Shown: piece after piece, positions 27,001 to 42,200 of the stretch
How the letters are laid out: every line of letters starts with the position of its first letter
How positions within the stretch are numbered: the stretch's first letter is position 1
The notes under the pieces: model-generated
The model's input: the letters and a program-made list of their open reading frames with translations, nothing else
Told to the model about the DNA's origin: nothing
Databases searched by the model: none
Source of the DNA: Unio delphinus
Lineage: Eukaryota; Mollusca; Bivalvia; Unionida; Unionidae
Direction of reading: 5' to 3'
Length of the DNA stretch: 64,000 nt
Assembly (NCBI GenBank): GCA_029339505.1
Contig: JAQISU010000123.1
Span: forward strand, 4,572,501 to 4,636,500
Made by a program: the position numbers and the translations under genes

Positions 27001-30000
27001 AATGAAAAATTTAAAAATACTATTGCAGAGAGGGACCAGACAGACGTTTATTTAAAAGTCAGATTGGAGATGACATGAAAACTGGACATCAAGAATCCAA
27101 CACACGATCATGAGCAAATGACAAAAATGAACTATAGCCAAATATAGGTTAAGGCATGCCTCTTTTCTTGTAAGAAAGTGTTATTAACTGTGATGCATAA
27201 TATCATCAATTTCATGATTCTAGCATGAGCAGTGCCTGAACATCAAAACGAAAAGTTTACAACATGGGATATATTCATCAATGTTTGAATGAAAATTCCG
27301 TGTTAATCAAGATGCAACACCTCACCAAGTTGCATGATTCTAGATCGACTGCAACCCAGTCCACCAAATAAGCCCACAATATAGTCAAAAGCTAAACAGA
27401 AACAGTGAACCTAAGTTATTAAAATGTGAAATGTAGATCACAGTGACCTTCTTTTGTTTTATGATGGTACTAACAGAGATGCATACAATTAATCAGTAAC
27501 CAAGTCAACACAGAATGAATCATCAGTAACAGTAATCATGTAATGATAGTGAAATATTCCACTTTAAAGTTTCATGATTCCAAGTATAACAGTAATCATG
27601 TAATGAATTTTGTCATGAAACTTAACATAAGCTTAGCCTAGTAAATGTAAAATGCAGGTCACAATGGTTTCCTTCTGCCTGATAATAACATACATGCACA
27701 CAATTCTCTAGTTTGATGATTCTACCATTAGCATTTGTTGAGAAAAAAAATTTTTAAACACAAAATGTTAACACCGTCACGAAGTGTGAAATTTGGGTGA
27801 CAAGTCTAGTTTGTGATGATGGTGCAGTATTCATCAAAATGCACACACCCCAAGTCGTGATTCTAAGTACACAGGTATGCAACAAGAGTACAATAAACTG
27901 TACATTGCAAACCCATTTTTATTCCTTCGGTTGTGGTGACCTGGACCCTTGACCTATGATCCTTAATTCATGTGTCATTCTTGCCTCAAATGCAAGCAAC
28001 TGACAAAATTTGGTCATAGCTTGTTGCATAGGACTTGAGTTACTTGGTGGAAACCATTTCCTCTCTAACCTGAACTTTTCACCATTAAACCCTTAAATGA
28101 ACTGGTATCTTGTTTGTCTCAGATGCAAGCCAAGTACAGAACTTAAATAATTTCTGGAAACCATTTTTTCTTCTTTTAGTCATGTGACATTGACCACTGA
28201 TCTGTTCATCCAAACATGAACATGTGTCTTCCTCATCTCAACTGCAAACCATCCACAAATTTTCATAAATTTTAATGTAGGTGATAACGAAGATAACATA
28301 CAGAAATTATTGTTATTCTTGTAGTCAATGTGACCTTGGACTTTAAACTTTTCCTTCTAAAGACAATATATATCTTTTTTCCTAATTCAAATGCAAGCCA
28401 TTTCCAAAGTTTTGTCAAGACATCTGTTAAAGAAGTGAAGCAATTATGTGAAAACAGGTTTCATTCTTTCAGTTACATAACCTTGACTTCTGACTTTTGT
28501 AGCCCAAAATCAATAGGCTTCAGCCTTTCCCCAAATGCACATTTTTTCTGGTAATGACTGACTAATCATGCAGAAACAAAATGGCAAATAGATGGATATA
28601 ATGCCCTTAAACCAGGCATTTAAAAACTGTGTACACTGCAGTACATATAAACACTAAATAAAGGTGCAAATGTATGATACAGGGTACAAAACCTGCAGAA
28701 ATGAAGTATTACAAACAGAATACAGCCCTCTTTTCTCTTTCTGCATCAACATTATGAGACATGGCCATTGCCAAGTATCTTGGAAACCTGAGCTTGTCTG
28801 AGCAAAATTTGAGCTTGTCCTGGGAATCAGGCAAATAGCTTTATAAATCCATGGAATGTATATTTTCCCCCTCTTTTTGAGAAACACTCACCCTCATTCT
28901 CTTTAAAGAACCACCCACCCTCATTATCTTAAAGAACCACTCACCCTCATAAAATGTATATTCTTTTAATGCAGTAGGTCATTACTCTACCTGACTTTCT
29001 GTAATCTTTTTCCTTGGCTTGCTGTTAGGGTTGAGTGGGTGGGGATCTTCAGGAGCATCTATCTGTAACATCTGGAAATTCCCCCAGCCTGGCAGGTGAA
29101 CCAATCCATTCACAGAGAGGGCACGACCTCGCAGGTAACCAGTCAACTTCAAAGTACCAGTCCCGCTCTGTAAACAGATTTAAAGAAATAAGAACAATCT
29201 ATTTATAGTACAGAACATGGCATTTTAAGTCCAGATGAACATACTGATAAATTTTGAGTATAATACTGTGACCGCCAGTAAAAGACCACATTTCTAAAGA
29301 GATCATATTTTGTTTGCAGACAGGGTGTTCTTATGGCTGGTTTTACAGTATTGTTTTCAAAGATTTCTGAATCATTTATATATATGCACAGAAATCAAAC
29401 AAGAAAAACTGAAGATATTACTGCTGTAAAATATCATAAATGGATTATATTTTCAAAGCCTAGCTTAGACAGGACAGCCAGATTTTATTCCCACTGTGCA
29501 ATTTATCATGGAAATAAGTACTGGAATCAGGAAATGAGTACTGAATTGTGTTCTTCTGAATAATCTAAATTATTTAGTACCACCAGCTAATCATTCTTCT
29601 GCACCTCAAGTACAAGCCATCCACAAAGTTTGATAAATACAGCCAATGAAGAACTCCAGTTATTGTGCAGAAACCAATTTCCTTCTTTCAGTAAGATACC
29701 TTTTTCTTTTGACCCCAAAATCAACAGGGTTCTTCCTTACTCCATGTGTAAGTTATGTACAGAGTTTGGTAAATGTAGATGTTGGACAGTTTAAGTCATT
29801 GAGCCAAAACAAATTTGTTAATGGATGGGTGGACAACAATAAAACATAATACTCTCTGCTTTAAAGATTGGAATATACAAAATTAAAAAGTTAGTTCAAA
29901 GAACAATCAGACATGAAAAGCTTTAATATTTAATTATTTTTTAAAAAAAACTTAGTAAAGCAATTAAAAAGTATTTACATCTGAGTTTTCCACTTCAAAA

Positions 30001-30241
30001 TTGACCTTCTCTGCCACCAGATGAGGTCTACACTCCCTGTAGTATATTGGTCTAAGTTTGTGAGATGTGATTTGTCTCATTACCAACACAGCATCCTGCA
30101 TACAGTCCAGAGAATGAAACTTTTCAGATGGAAACCTAGAAAAGTCATATTATGGTATCTCTCAGAAATCTTATTCCTTAAATTATGCTCCAAAAGATTG
30201 AAAAAATAATTATTGACACATGAAATGGTTCACTCAGGATA

Positions 30242-30287
<46 letters not shown>

Positions 30288-33200
30288 TAGCCTTAGTATA
30301 CAGCACCTAATCTTTAGAAGTCATATACAATATTTGAAAACACATACAAATATAGAAGATTACAAACACCATGAAATTATAAAACAAAATGAAGATGTCA
30401 TGTTTGCCTGGATGTCATGATTAGTTGGGTTCTATTTATCATACAGAGGTTTCTCTTAGTAGCAAACAAAGATGGAGGGTTGGGAACTGATGTGGCAAGA
30501 TGGCACATGACTAAGAGGTGATCTGATTCAAAATGATGAGACAATGAAGACTAGAATATTTTCATCAGGTCTATGAAGAGATCAGTATAAAAGATGACCA
30601 TGTTTATGGGTTGGTTGGCTCATAGCAGGTTTTTCTGTATTATTATTATATTTACTTTTTGTCTATGAATTCTTGTACTGAACTTCCAGTAACCACGACC
30701 TCCAGGAAGTGAAAAAAAAAAGAAGAGTATAACAGAGTGGTTTGTTTTGTACCCTGCATGAAACAGTGAAATATGATAACACTTTTTCAGCAATCAGGAA
30801 AGAAGAACCAAATCTGCTTTGTTTTATATGACAACTAGGCTGTTTCCTGGGAACTAATCAAACACCTAGCTTGACTACTCTCCATGGAGTAAGTAAATCT
30901 TGTTCAATCTTAATATACTGGACTGCTGTTCGAACAATGATTCATATACCATGTCCTGAACAATATTGCAGTCAACACAAAATGATAAAAGATGAATTAT
31001 TAAAACGAGTAATACCATATATATATATATTTGGTTTTTAAATTGGGATTATTGTCTTTATGACCATATAAATATACCAAGATTATATTTCCATGAACTA
31101 ATATATTTAACATAATGCATATCTAAAGCACCATCAAATTTTATTCTTTGGATGGAAAATTAAAAATTATTTTTCCTGAAAATGGCAATAGCAACACAAG
31201 ATATATAACTAAAAACACACTGAAAACTCCATTCTGCACCCAATATTTCTCAATCTCAGCAGCAGTGCGTGTTTCTTGCAAACATGTAATGGATGCATTT
31301 TTGTAACCCAGAGAAAGATATCTCCCCTTTAAAAACTGAACGTGAACAGACCCCTTACATTCATGAATAAAATTTCATTTTGACCATTCATAATTAAAAA
31401 TATATATTAACTATAACTTCAACACAGATTTGCTGTGAAAGCAAATTTTTAAAAAGTAAATTATGTTTCTCCTTGAATACTTATGCAATCAAATTATGTT
31501 AGGAATAATAGAATACAGCCCAATCTTTTCCTAGCTCATACTGACAAAGAGTAATAACTCTTGCTCTTGCCACCAATAAGTATCACTAGTTTTTTTCCCC
31601 AAGCAATACACTAATGAAGGTGTTTGCATGGTGGAGTGGTTGGAAGGGTTATTAAGTAATGTTTTTAGGTAAATATTCCTAAAAATTTGCTTTGTCCTTC
31701 AAATAAGTTTCCCAATAACATTACATAAGAAGAACAAGTAATAGAAGGAGGGATTGCTATCATCTGACCTCTACCTCAGGTATCCATCTTGGGAATGATG
31801 CAAACAATAAACTCAGACTAGGTCCACTTGATCTGTGACCCTTACATATGGTTAATAAGATAATTATCAGAGTCATTGAACCTACAACATTCACTCATAA
31901 ATCCATTAAAGCTGGTAGGCTGTGTTGTTTGTTTTATTTGGGTCTGGTGGTCAGCTGTGCTGTGGTCACTGGATCTACCAGATTAAATGTTTGCCAATGT
32001 GAAGTTAAATCTTCAAGAAAAAATTTGAAGTGGTTGAATACCAGCCAACAGTTTCTATAAAATCTTAGATCAAAACATCAATGGCTCTAATCTTATGTGA
32101 GTAATCTTCATTATGCAACTCTGATCTTGCGAGACTTCCAGGTATGCTAAGCACATAACCAATTTCAGCAAACTTGATTGTTCCTGTTTCCTGCTTTCAC
32201 CAGAAGGAAGAAGTGTTTGCATGTGCTACGACTTGTCTGTGTGCATTTCAAGATGTTCTTGAGTATGTAAACTGGATCTTGCATGGTTGTTGCTCTCAAT
32301 CTGTTTGTGGGAGAGAGCAAGCATATGATGCTTCTTTAATTAATGACAGACAGTAACCTAAATTCGGCTACAAAGACTGGTTGCGTCAAAAAGACCAATG
32401 AACAATCCAGTCTGACCTGAAGACAGTATGAATCAATGTTAAAGGCATGTAACTCACTTACCCAGCATGCAGAAGCTCAATCTATCAGGAAACATGTGTT
32501 ACAGTATAATAACTTGAGCAAAGTGTGGGCTTGTGGATCAAAATTATTCAAATTAGCCACATCAAAATCCAGGATAGATTCCATTTTGGAAAACAGAGTG
32601 AGGAAATTAGCCATGTCAAAACCCAGGATAGATTCCATTTTGGAAACAGAGTGAGGGCTTCTGGTCAACTGAGGTCAAAATTAGTTAAAATATCTGATAC
32701 ATCACTTTTATCATGCCCAATATCACATCCACCATGGAATGTGTAAGATAGGAGTAGCCTTTTACAGTAATTGTGATCAAAGAGCCAAAGAAAAAGTCGA
32801 CCAGTTAAGGGACTGAGGCACTCAGAGGACAATGTTATTGGTATGGCATCAGTTCCTGAAAACACTGAACTTTTCTTTGCAAGCTTTCACAATGGACGGA
32901 CTACTTGCTCTTGAAATTGTTGGAGGTAAATTGTATGATGTTATCAGTACAGCTGCAAAGCTAAAAGCTTGCGACACATGGCATTGATAAAGAGGTAATG
33001 GGCAAAAGTTATTGCCTTTGTCAATATTGAGACAGAAAAAATATGATTTTCATCTTTTAATAAGACTGGAAATACAGGCTAAAGTGGTTGGGGGATGTAT
33101 CTGAAGGAGAAATGTCAAGATTATTTTAGTACACCTTGATCAACTATGACATAATAAAATTATGCTAATTCAAATACACACACACACACACACAAATATA

Positions 33201-36200
33201 ATGATTGACCATGACCATCTGGCAAGTGAGATCAACAGTACACCATACATTACAGTATTAAATAGAAACATAATTTCAGACTACTACAAAAAGATGTGAG
33301 TATGAGATTTTGATAAGACCTTTATCCATTATAAGATAATGCATTCATGTACATATACAAATATTAAAGATTATAAGATTACTTATGGATATGCTTCTGG
33401 GCATTAATAGCCTCTAATACTGACCAGCTTATTCAGGTAGTGAGTACAAAACAAGAAATGGAGAAAAAAAGAGAAAAAAAGCATTAAGTATTCTATTGTT
33501 TTAAGTAAAGTCTTTTCACTGCCTGTATTAATTTTTCTTTTACGTTCATTACGATAATACAAATATTTTCTTTACCTTTTCTCCAACTTTTTCTGCACAA
33601 ATTTTCTGACCTCATGTTGCTTCTTCTGAGGAAGTGTCTTCAAACCCTGGAAAGGAACAAAATCAGCTGTAAACACTACTCTGTTATGGCCTTCGCTCAA
33701 GGGAACTGTTCACCTATAGTATTGTTGGGTGGATATGTAGCCCAAATCAAAGGCGAGAACAACATAATCCACAGAAAAACACAGCAGGGAACAATATCCA
33801 AGGGAGACAATACACATTTAGTATTTCATATGATGTCATAAATGGCAGCAGTGCCATCCAGAACTGGTATAATCTGTTTAGCAGCTGGTACGCAGTGTGT
33901 TTTCACCACTTATATCAACAGAAATTGCAGACTACAATTACTGAATTTTAAAAAAAGTTCATATTAAAAGTTGAATAATTCACTAGAGGTGTTTGCCCAT
34001 TCATGATTACCACTGTAATAAAATTAGCAAATGAGTACAAATTTAGTTCATGTAAAAAAAAATTAAAAAAATAACAGTAAAAAAACATATTTCCAGTTCA
34101 GATCAATGATTATATATAGCAAAGTCTGGAGTGAGCAAGACAAAGAATAATGAGTACAGTTTTGGGCTCGTGTTGTGTGACTATTTGATTATATGCACTT
34201 ACCCATCACAGACCTCCATCTACTGACCTTATATTTTTTCTGCTTGTGACCATTTGCCAATGTACATCAAATAGGTTCCTTTTTTTCTATGTATAGCAGC
34301 TGTACATGACACATTTCCAAAAAAAACAGACTGGTTTGTTGAATATGAAACCATGTGTTACAGATTCATTATAGTTTGATGCATATTTAAGTAGCAGACC
34401 AGTCTATATTGAAGAAAACAAGGCACCAATTATTATGTGAAATATGCTTTATCAATGTAACTCATGGATGTTATGAGTCTAAAAAACGTTAGAGGAGTGG
34501 AATTTATTAAACTTGAGAACATCAGAAAAAAGATAAAATCAATAGCGCTTTAAAAATTTTGAAAGAGGAATTAGTGATGTAATACAGCAATTAGAATTTG
34601 TAGGGTGGGGTTTTGCATGTATGAACTTACAAAAAAGCAGTTCAGCTTCACATTTAATATAATTTCCCTTTCACAGGGAACCAAGGTAGCCGATCATTAG
34701 GACTGACATGTACCCAATTGATTTTGACATCTTTATAATTCACCAATGTTTTTCATTAGAGACTGTGGATCCAATTCTCCTGGTCAATAAGATATATCTA
34801 AGTCCAGATGTCACTTGATTGTTCCTACTTGATATTACTGAAAATAGCTGCCTGACACATGATTTATTCTCCATGAAAGAAAACCATAAATGTTTTATCT
34901 CCACTTTTGTACCCAATCAATCATAAATCATGAGGTGTAATAATATTCCATGTAGTGAAGAGACAAATAGCTGAATAAAGACACACACATCCCACCAAAT
35001 GGTCTACAATAAGTCATCATATGGTTGCCATATGCAGTTCAGATGTATATGTAGCGATGAAACTGATGAAATAAGATAAGAAAATTGACAGCAACACATA
35101 CAATAGTAACAAACGACTGAGATATCCAAAACATTTCTTTCATTATCATATTTCACTCCAGGGAACGATCATGTTTATTTCACTTGATCAATCCAGTAAT
35201 TCAAGACCTATCATGTCTTTTTTAAACTTCTTCAATTGTTACATATATTTTCGGATTTTAATATATTTTCAAAAAATATTAAGAAGAAATAAAGCATTAA
35301 ATGAAACTCTTCTTGTAAAATATGTGTTTTCACTAATACTTACCTGATCACATAACTATCTTAGGAGAACTACTACTACTTAGGCTAAATTTATTTAGCT
35401 ACATTGCTAAATGTTATTTGCCCACCTAGGTGACATTTGGAGAAAGTGATATCCCCTTGATACAAGGACTGGTGCCAAATCCTTAAGATACTACTGGAGC
35501 AGGATGCACACTTACCATCTGGATGTAACTGAGGGGAGAATGGGAGAGTGAACATGTATAATGATTATAAGTATTATTGAAGAAACAAAGTTTACTAGAA
35601 AAATTTGATTTCTTCTTTAAATATTACCCATTCAAAATAACTTATGAGAATAGGTAAGAGGTGGAGGAGCTGAATTCCATTAACTTGGGAGGCCATTTGT
35701 AGAATATACTCTCTGTGCTGGGAGTGGATAGAAAAAGAAACTACTGTCCCTCCCTCAAATCCAGCCGAAGTCGTGAAGTCATGTCCTTATGAAGCTGTCC
35801 AATAACCTGGAAAGAGAACCTGTTGTCCAACAGCTACAGGTCCTACCAGGTTGAGCAAGATCTTAAATAAAATCTGGAAAAAGTGAATGCTCATCTCCAT
35901 CCCAAGGCATGGTAATAGTCTTGCACTGGTTGCGGTGACTGCCCTCACTTTGTGAGCCAAAATTTGAAACAAAAATCATTTGATTTGAGATTATTTCCCA
36001 ATACACAGAACAAATAATCCATTTTATCCAGCACAAAAGTGTCTTCTTTGCAGGATAAGAAACATGATCTCCCTCGACAAACCAGCTCAAGTCCTTTTTA
36101 AGTACCATGTCAAAGCCTGTACTGGGTTCTGTAGACAAGCCTGAAATAAAGTTTCCAAAGTCGACTAGGAATTCAATATAAAAGGAACCTGATTTGGCAA

Positions 36201-39200
36201 TGAATTCAATATAAAAGGAACCTGATTTGGCAATGAAAGCTGGGATCATTATGAGTTATACTGCCCCATCCTTTCAGGAATGCAAGAGGTTCATGTCAAC
36301 TGAAAAAGCATGTGTATCATTAATTCTGTCTGCCATTACAAGTACAAGTAGGAAGCAGATCGTATATGAAAGGTGAAAACCAATTAAGTAATAAAGAGCA
36401 ATCTAAACTGTGTCTTATTCAGCAAAGTTATCACCCATGATAGATCCACTTTGGGCAAAAAGCCAATACCTTTGGACAAATGAACTGAAAATATGACACC
36501 AAATCAGAAAGGTCTTGTTTCTATGATGACACTGTCATGAAAGCCTTTTATTGTGATTGGTGTTAACTGTTTCTCATCAAAGAGTAGGAAGGTAGTAGTT
36601 AATTCCATGTGTTTCCATCACATACTTCTAGCTGAGGGCTTTCTCCAGTGCTGCCAACCCTCCAGGCTCACAATTTGGGAAAATGATGATAAAAATTCGT
36701 GGATTTTGACAAGAATTCATGAATTGATCCCAGAATCCGCGAACATTTGTCTGAACAAATGAATGCATGGCCAATGTTTGGCATATTCCAAATAAAACTG
36801 CACTTTTGTTGCAATATATTTTTTTTTTATTACTATTTCGAGTTTTCTCTGACCATTGCCACACCATTTTTTATATTTGGAAATATATGTTTGGGCGTCG
36901 AGTCAGGAGTCCATTCCCTATCGAAAAGTTGGAATTCGCCAACACCATTTGATGTCGGCATGGTGTTACTAACTGTCCCAGCAAACTTGAACGATCTTTC
37001 ATTGAGATATACCTGCTTGAAATCAATAGAAAAATGATTTATTTTCTCAAAAATCGTGAGCATTGCATTCATTCGTCTTTAATCCGCTGACAGGAGAGAT
37101 GAAAATATACTGTTGCTGAAATTTGACCTGGATCTGTTTTTATTGTCTGAGTCACATCAATCACTACAAGCCTCGCAACCTACATGTCAATGAGGTCATA
37201 TTGTCATGTGATAATGGACAATAAACAAATTTCCAAAGTCAGAGGAAACTCAGACTATATTTTTCCTTGGTTGTGAAGACATTTTGAAAATAAGTTGTTG
37301 AATGGTAATTAAAATCAGCATTGTCGGTTCATGTGGGGAACAAAATTCCGGTTAAATCCCAGTTTCTCTTAAAAGCATTTTGTAAAACTATTCTTACATT
37401 TATAGATTAAAATACGTTAAAATGCTTGCTACTGGGCCAACAGTACTTCTCAGCTATAGTAACTACTGATATCATGACTAGCGCTTAACGGAAAATCAGA
37501 TATTTTATTAAATATTAAAAAAAATGAAAAATTGGAGAATTTTCATGAATTTTTTGCATGCAGCGTGAATTAGTGAATCAATGAAAAAGTCGTGAGGGTT
37601 GGCAAATCTGATTCTTTTCACCACTTGAGAGAACTGTTTGTGCATGAGGGATGGATTAATATAATCCACTAAACAACTCCAGATTGAAATTGAGTGCCTG
37701 TCGTCAAGGTAGCTTGTGCAGATAAGGAAACATAAATTTTTCCTGTGAAACTCAGCCACTATTTGGATGAGGTCATAGGTCCATGACATTCTCCCACCTG
37801 TGTGGAGCAATAAGAATGATGCAACACTTCCATTCTCTTGTTTTTTATATCACATTTTCCACAGGGCTGCAGCAGATTGAGCATATATATCCAAACCATT
37901 CCAATCTATCAAAGATGCAAAGACTGCCTAGAATTTCAGATCTGGGGCTGGTGAGACAAATGTAGGGAGCTTTATTAACCCCTTGTCACCATTGATCCAC
38001 TATTGAGGTCTGTCTCAGCATTTGAGTGAAAACCAAGGGATGGAGTTAGCTGATGCTTCTAAAATGAGTTCGCTAAGACCTGTAGCAGCCTAAACAATTT
38101 GTCCATGGATCTGTTACTGAAGACACCAGCATAGACATCCCCAAAGAAGAATACAAAGGTCTGGATACTTTGTTTCACCACCCCGAAACTTCTAAGATAA
38201 TTCACCAAAGTAGAGATGTCACACAGAAAGAAAAATGAGAATGTCCTTCCATGTATTTTTATCCTGCCACCAATAGAATGCTTTCCATATGGCTTTCATC
38301 TCTAGGATACTGATATGCAATAGTCAATCCTGAGTGAATCACTGTCCACTGGCTTCCTCTAATGATGGAAGATATGCAACCCAGCCCATTGTGTTCATGT
38401 CCGTACAAACTTTGAGTCTACCTGCATGAAACCACTCAACATAAGCCAAGTGAGTTCTAACATTCGTCAGATGGCACCTCATATGTATTGTTTGTTCCAA
38501 GGTACAAACGTTTCTCTGCCATTGGGACAATCAGTGTAATGGTTTCATAAATATGTGAATAAGGACAGTGCTGCTGAAAGATGGTTGTTAGTAAGATTTA
38601 AAGCTATCTGCTGTCCCCCCCCCTCCTAAAAAGGAACTGGACACAACGTCACTACCAGTATGCAAATGAACTAACAGACCATGGAGTGGCATGGAACTAT
38701 ACAGTAGTACATCTACACCAACTGGATGTCTTTCACCAGTTGCATGGAATATGTGATATTAGTAAACAGTGTCCTTGGGCATGTCTGAAAATCAGCCTAA
38801 GCAAACTAAGGTATTTGTTGTATAATGTGCAAATAGGTGTAGGGAAAAACAAAGCACACTGAACAACTAAGGAGAGTTTTACTAATGTTGGATAGACACA
38901 AAGTAATATCATGGTATCTCTATCATATTGCTGAAAGTGCAAGAAATAAAATCTTCTTGCAAGTCATTCCCTACCTGTAGTGCCAGTGTGACTGCTGGAA
39001 GCCCCTGCCCAAACAGACAAGAAAGACACTTTTCTCCATAATCATCAATCCCTCTATCTGTTGACAGCACACAAAGAAGACAGTCTGCAATCTTAGCTGC
39101 ATCCAGTAGAGAATACAGGTCCCCACATGGAGGACAGTAAAAAGACAGTCTCTGTTTGAAGCGAGGAACCCTGAATAAATTAAACAAATTCACTGTTTTA

Positions 39201-42200
39201 CTTTACAAGGACTAATCTCATTAAATGTCAGGCTCAAATATAATCAATCACCTCTTCTTAATTTTCAATACATGTATCACCAAAATTCTTATAATTGTTT
39301 GTACACAAAAAATTATTTGTTTCAGGGTACATGTAAAAAAAAAACACAATCACTAATTTGCAGTAGAGAGTACAAAAATAAAGGAATTGTACAAAAAATG
39401 TGACATTCAAGACTTGCTAACCATACCATACCAATGTAAAAAAAAAAAGAAGTAAAATGGCCACCTCAATGATCTAAATACAATAAAAGATAAAAATACT
39501 CAAACTGTCTTTTGTTTCTATTATTGAATGTTACTTGTAGCTGTGGTTTCGTCTTATGTTGGCATTTTAATTAAGTAGGTCACAGAGTCTTTTACAGCTG
39601 CATATAATGTACTGATAGTATAGATACTATTTATAATTTTATAAATAGACAGTTCTTTTCAATTATCACCCTTTGAATTGATTTAGTCTGCTGGAAGCAC
39701 CACTCCTGCATCTGCCATTACATTACTGTGAAGCGCTGTAAACAAACTGACACTGAATAGTGCAATGTCTAAAACAAAATTGTATTATGCAATATAAATG
39801 AATGGACTGACGACATGAGAAAGTGGCAAAATGTCATGTACGGTGACATTTACAAATACATGTAATTAATCTCACAGAAAGAAGTAGATGGAAAATAAAT
39901 GAAGACCTTTAAAAGCTCACAAAGTTAAATCTACTTCCAGAGTGGAAATATGGACACAATTTTGCACAATACACCAAACTTGGTGGATAAAATTATCATG
40001 AAAGGAGAAATACGCCCATCGCAGTCAGTACATAAAGTAAACGAAGCTTACTAGTATGTTATTAGTTGGGGTTGTTGAGAATGGGTGGTGTACACTCATG
40101 CAGTCATGTCAGTGCTTTGTTGCTGTGAAAAAAAATCTTACTGTGGTCAGTTTTACTGATAAAACAGTTAAGCAGAACAGAGACACAAAGAGAAATTTTT
40201 TAACCGAAACCATTTGCAAATATTTTTTTTAAAAACAACAAATTAGTTACATCCCCATTAAAAATGACAGACAAGAAGTGCCCATTGCCCAAAACACACC
40301 ATTTTATTTAACAAAGGCAGATTTTAAAACAGCTGTTGACAATTCACCATTTAAAGCTTTATTCCAAATTAAAAGAGCAACAATGGAAAAAAAAAATCAC
40401 AAGTGAACCTTCGAACTGTACCGATGATACATCACATCATAATAGTGCTGAAAGCTCATTTTCTTGTGGGAAATGTTTAACATATTTCAAAATTATGTAA
40501 GCCTGGATGCAGATCATATTAATAAACTGCAATATGAAACTAAGTCAGTGTAAATGTCCTTAATGGAGCAACTCTCTAAAAATTGAGAATCACAGCTAGC
40601 AGTTCACACAAAGTACTATTAAAGTGACAATTGACTGCATCAATTTCATAAGAGATTATTTACATTCAAAATTTATTGGCAACAAGATAAAAAAAAACAT
40701 AGGCAGGGGAGTGATGTTAAAGCAAAAACTTTTTATTTGTAAATGGCTATAATGTAAGTGACTGTGGATTGAATGTGTCAGTTGAGGAGAAAAGGTTATG
40801 TGTAATTCCTGATAGGATTTTAAATGGATATACTTTGCTAGAAATTATAAACCAATTTCCTAATTCTAAATGGACAGTGTTATAGTAACTCTTTGCTTGT
40901 GGCAAATATGAAGCAACTCTGTAAATAGTGAAAATGGAAAAAGTTAATGGAGGCAGAGGATTTTATCTACAAGTTCAAGTAACTGTTTTTTGCACAGGGT
41001 TTAATAAATGCATGTATGTGAGGGAGATAAACAACACTGTGTTTGGTAAATGTATGTGTGTCAGTGAGATAAACAACATTGTGTTTAGTAAATGTATGTG
41101 TGTCAGTGAGATAAACAACACTGTGTTTAGTAAATATATGTGTGTCAGTGAAATAAACAACACTGTGTTTGGTAAATGTATGTGTGTCAGTGAGATAAAC
41201 AACATTGTGTTTGGTAAATGTATGTGTGTGAGAGAGATAAACAATAGTGCTTAGTAAATGTATGTGTGCGAGATAAACAACACTGGGTAAAACATCTTGC
41301 ATATCCAGAGTGGCATTTGTAACTTTCACAGAGAGCGAGAGAGATAGAGACAGAGAGGGAGAACGAGGAAGAATAGTTACAATTGCGTTGTAATCTTGAT
41401 TGTTCATTTACTGATACTTTAAGGGTACTACTATATTCCGCTTACGATTAACACATCTGAATAAACATTTCATTCTTGTGTTATTAATGCTAGCCATTCA
41501 CACAACATTTCAGAAACCCCATGTCTATGAAAAGTAACATGCTATTTAAATAAACCTATAGCTCTGGTCAAGTTATTCTAGTCAATACTGGCTTGAAGAC
41601 ATGATTCCCATAGACAAAATCAAATTACTATCTATAGGAAATGAGGCTATTGATAGGGAAATGAAATATGTCTATAATCTAGACATGGTCATTGTAAAAC
41701 AGCAGTAAAAGAGATATTGTATTGACAAGTCAAGAACTTTTAATAGTGATCAGCTTAATAAATTGCACACATTAATGATACTTTAAAAATGAGATCATCA
41801 GAAAAAATGTTTGCACAATTATATTATTCATTGTTTTTTAATTTCCTGTTTCATTCTTAAATTCCCAATTTTAAAACTCACCCAAAGTTTATAAGTACTT
41901 GATTTCATGAGATAAAACCAACAACATATAAATACAAGACTTCTCTTCATAAATGAAATGGTGATTTTTAGTACATTATTTTATGCCTAATTTAAAATTC
42001 CTACACAAAGTTAATCAGTAGTAGATTATTGTACCTATGTCAATATTAGCGAGAATTCTACATGAGGATTGCATGTTGTACCTATGTCAATATTAGTGAG
42101 AATTCTACATGAGGATTACACTTTGTACCTATGTCAATATTAGCGAGAATTCTACATGAGGATTGCATGTTGTACCTATGTCAATATTAGTGAGAATTCT

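Larger units (their letters stand above)
24839..28990 (-). other. TSR1 intron 8
   Basis: Holds the 41-bp repeat at 25663, the 40-bp repeat at 26870 and dispersed repeats at 27180-28560. The stretches 24850-25660 and 25995-26860 show no gene or recognised element. Confidence 0.8.
30136..33575 (-). other. TSR1 intron 6
   Basis: Contains the minus-strand LINE fragment at 30238-30650, a TA run near 31018, a two-copy repeat at 32553 and a short CA run at 33178. The stretches 30660-32540 and 32660-33570 have no recognised gene; short open frames there look random. Confidence 0.75.
33647..38974 (-). other. TSR1 intron 5
   Basis: Contains a 33-bp duplication at 36169 and a possible inverted-repeat element at 36648-37604. 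In 33660-36160 and 37610-38970 I see only short, unrecognised open frames and no gene. Confidence 0.75.

Noticed and set aside
30021..30209. A 62-residue plus-strand protein
   Set aside because: Shadow of TSR1 exon 7.
40967..41407. Minus-strand 146-residue Thr/His/Leu-rich protein
   Set aside because: It arises from the 42-bp minisatellite (a multiple of three) plus a GA-rich patch.
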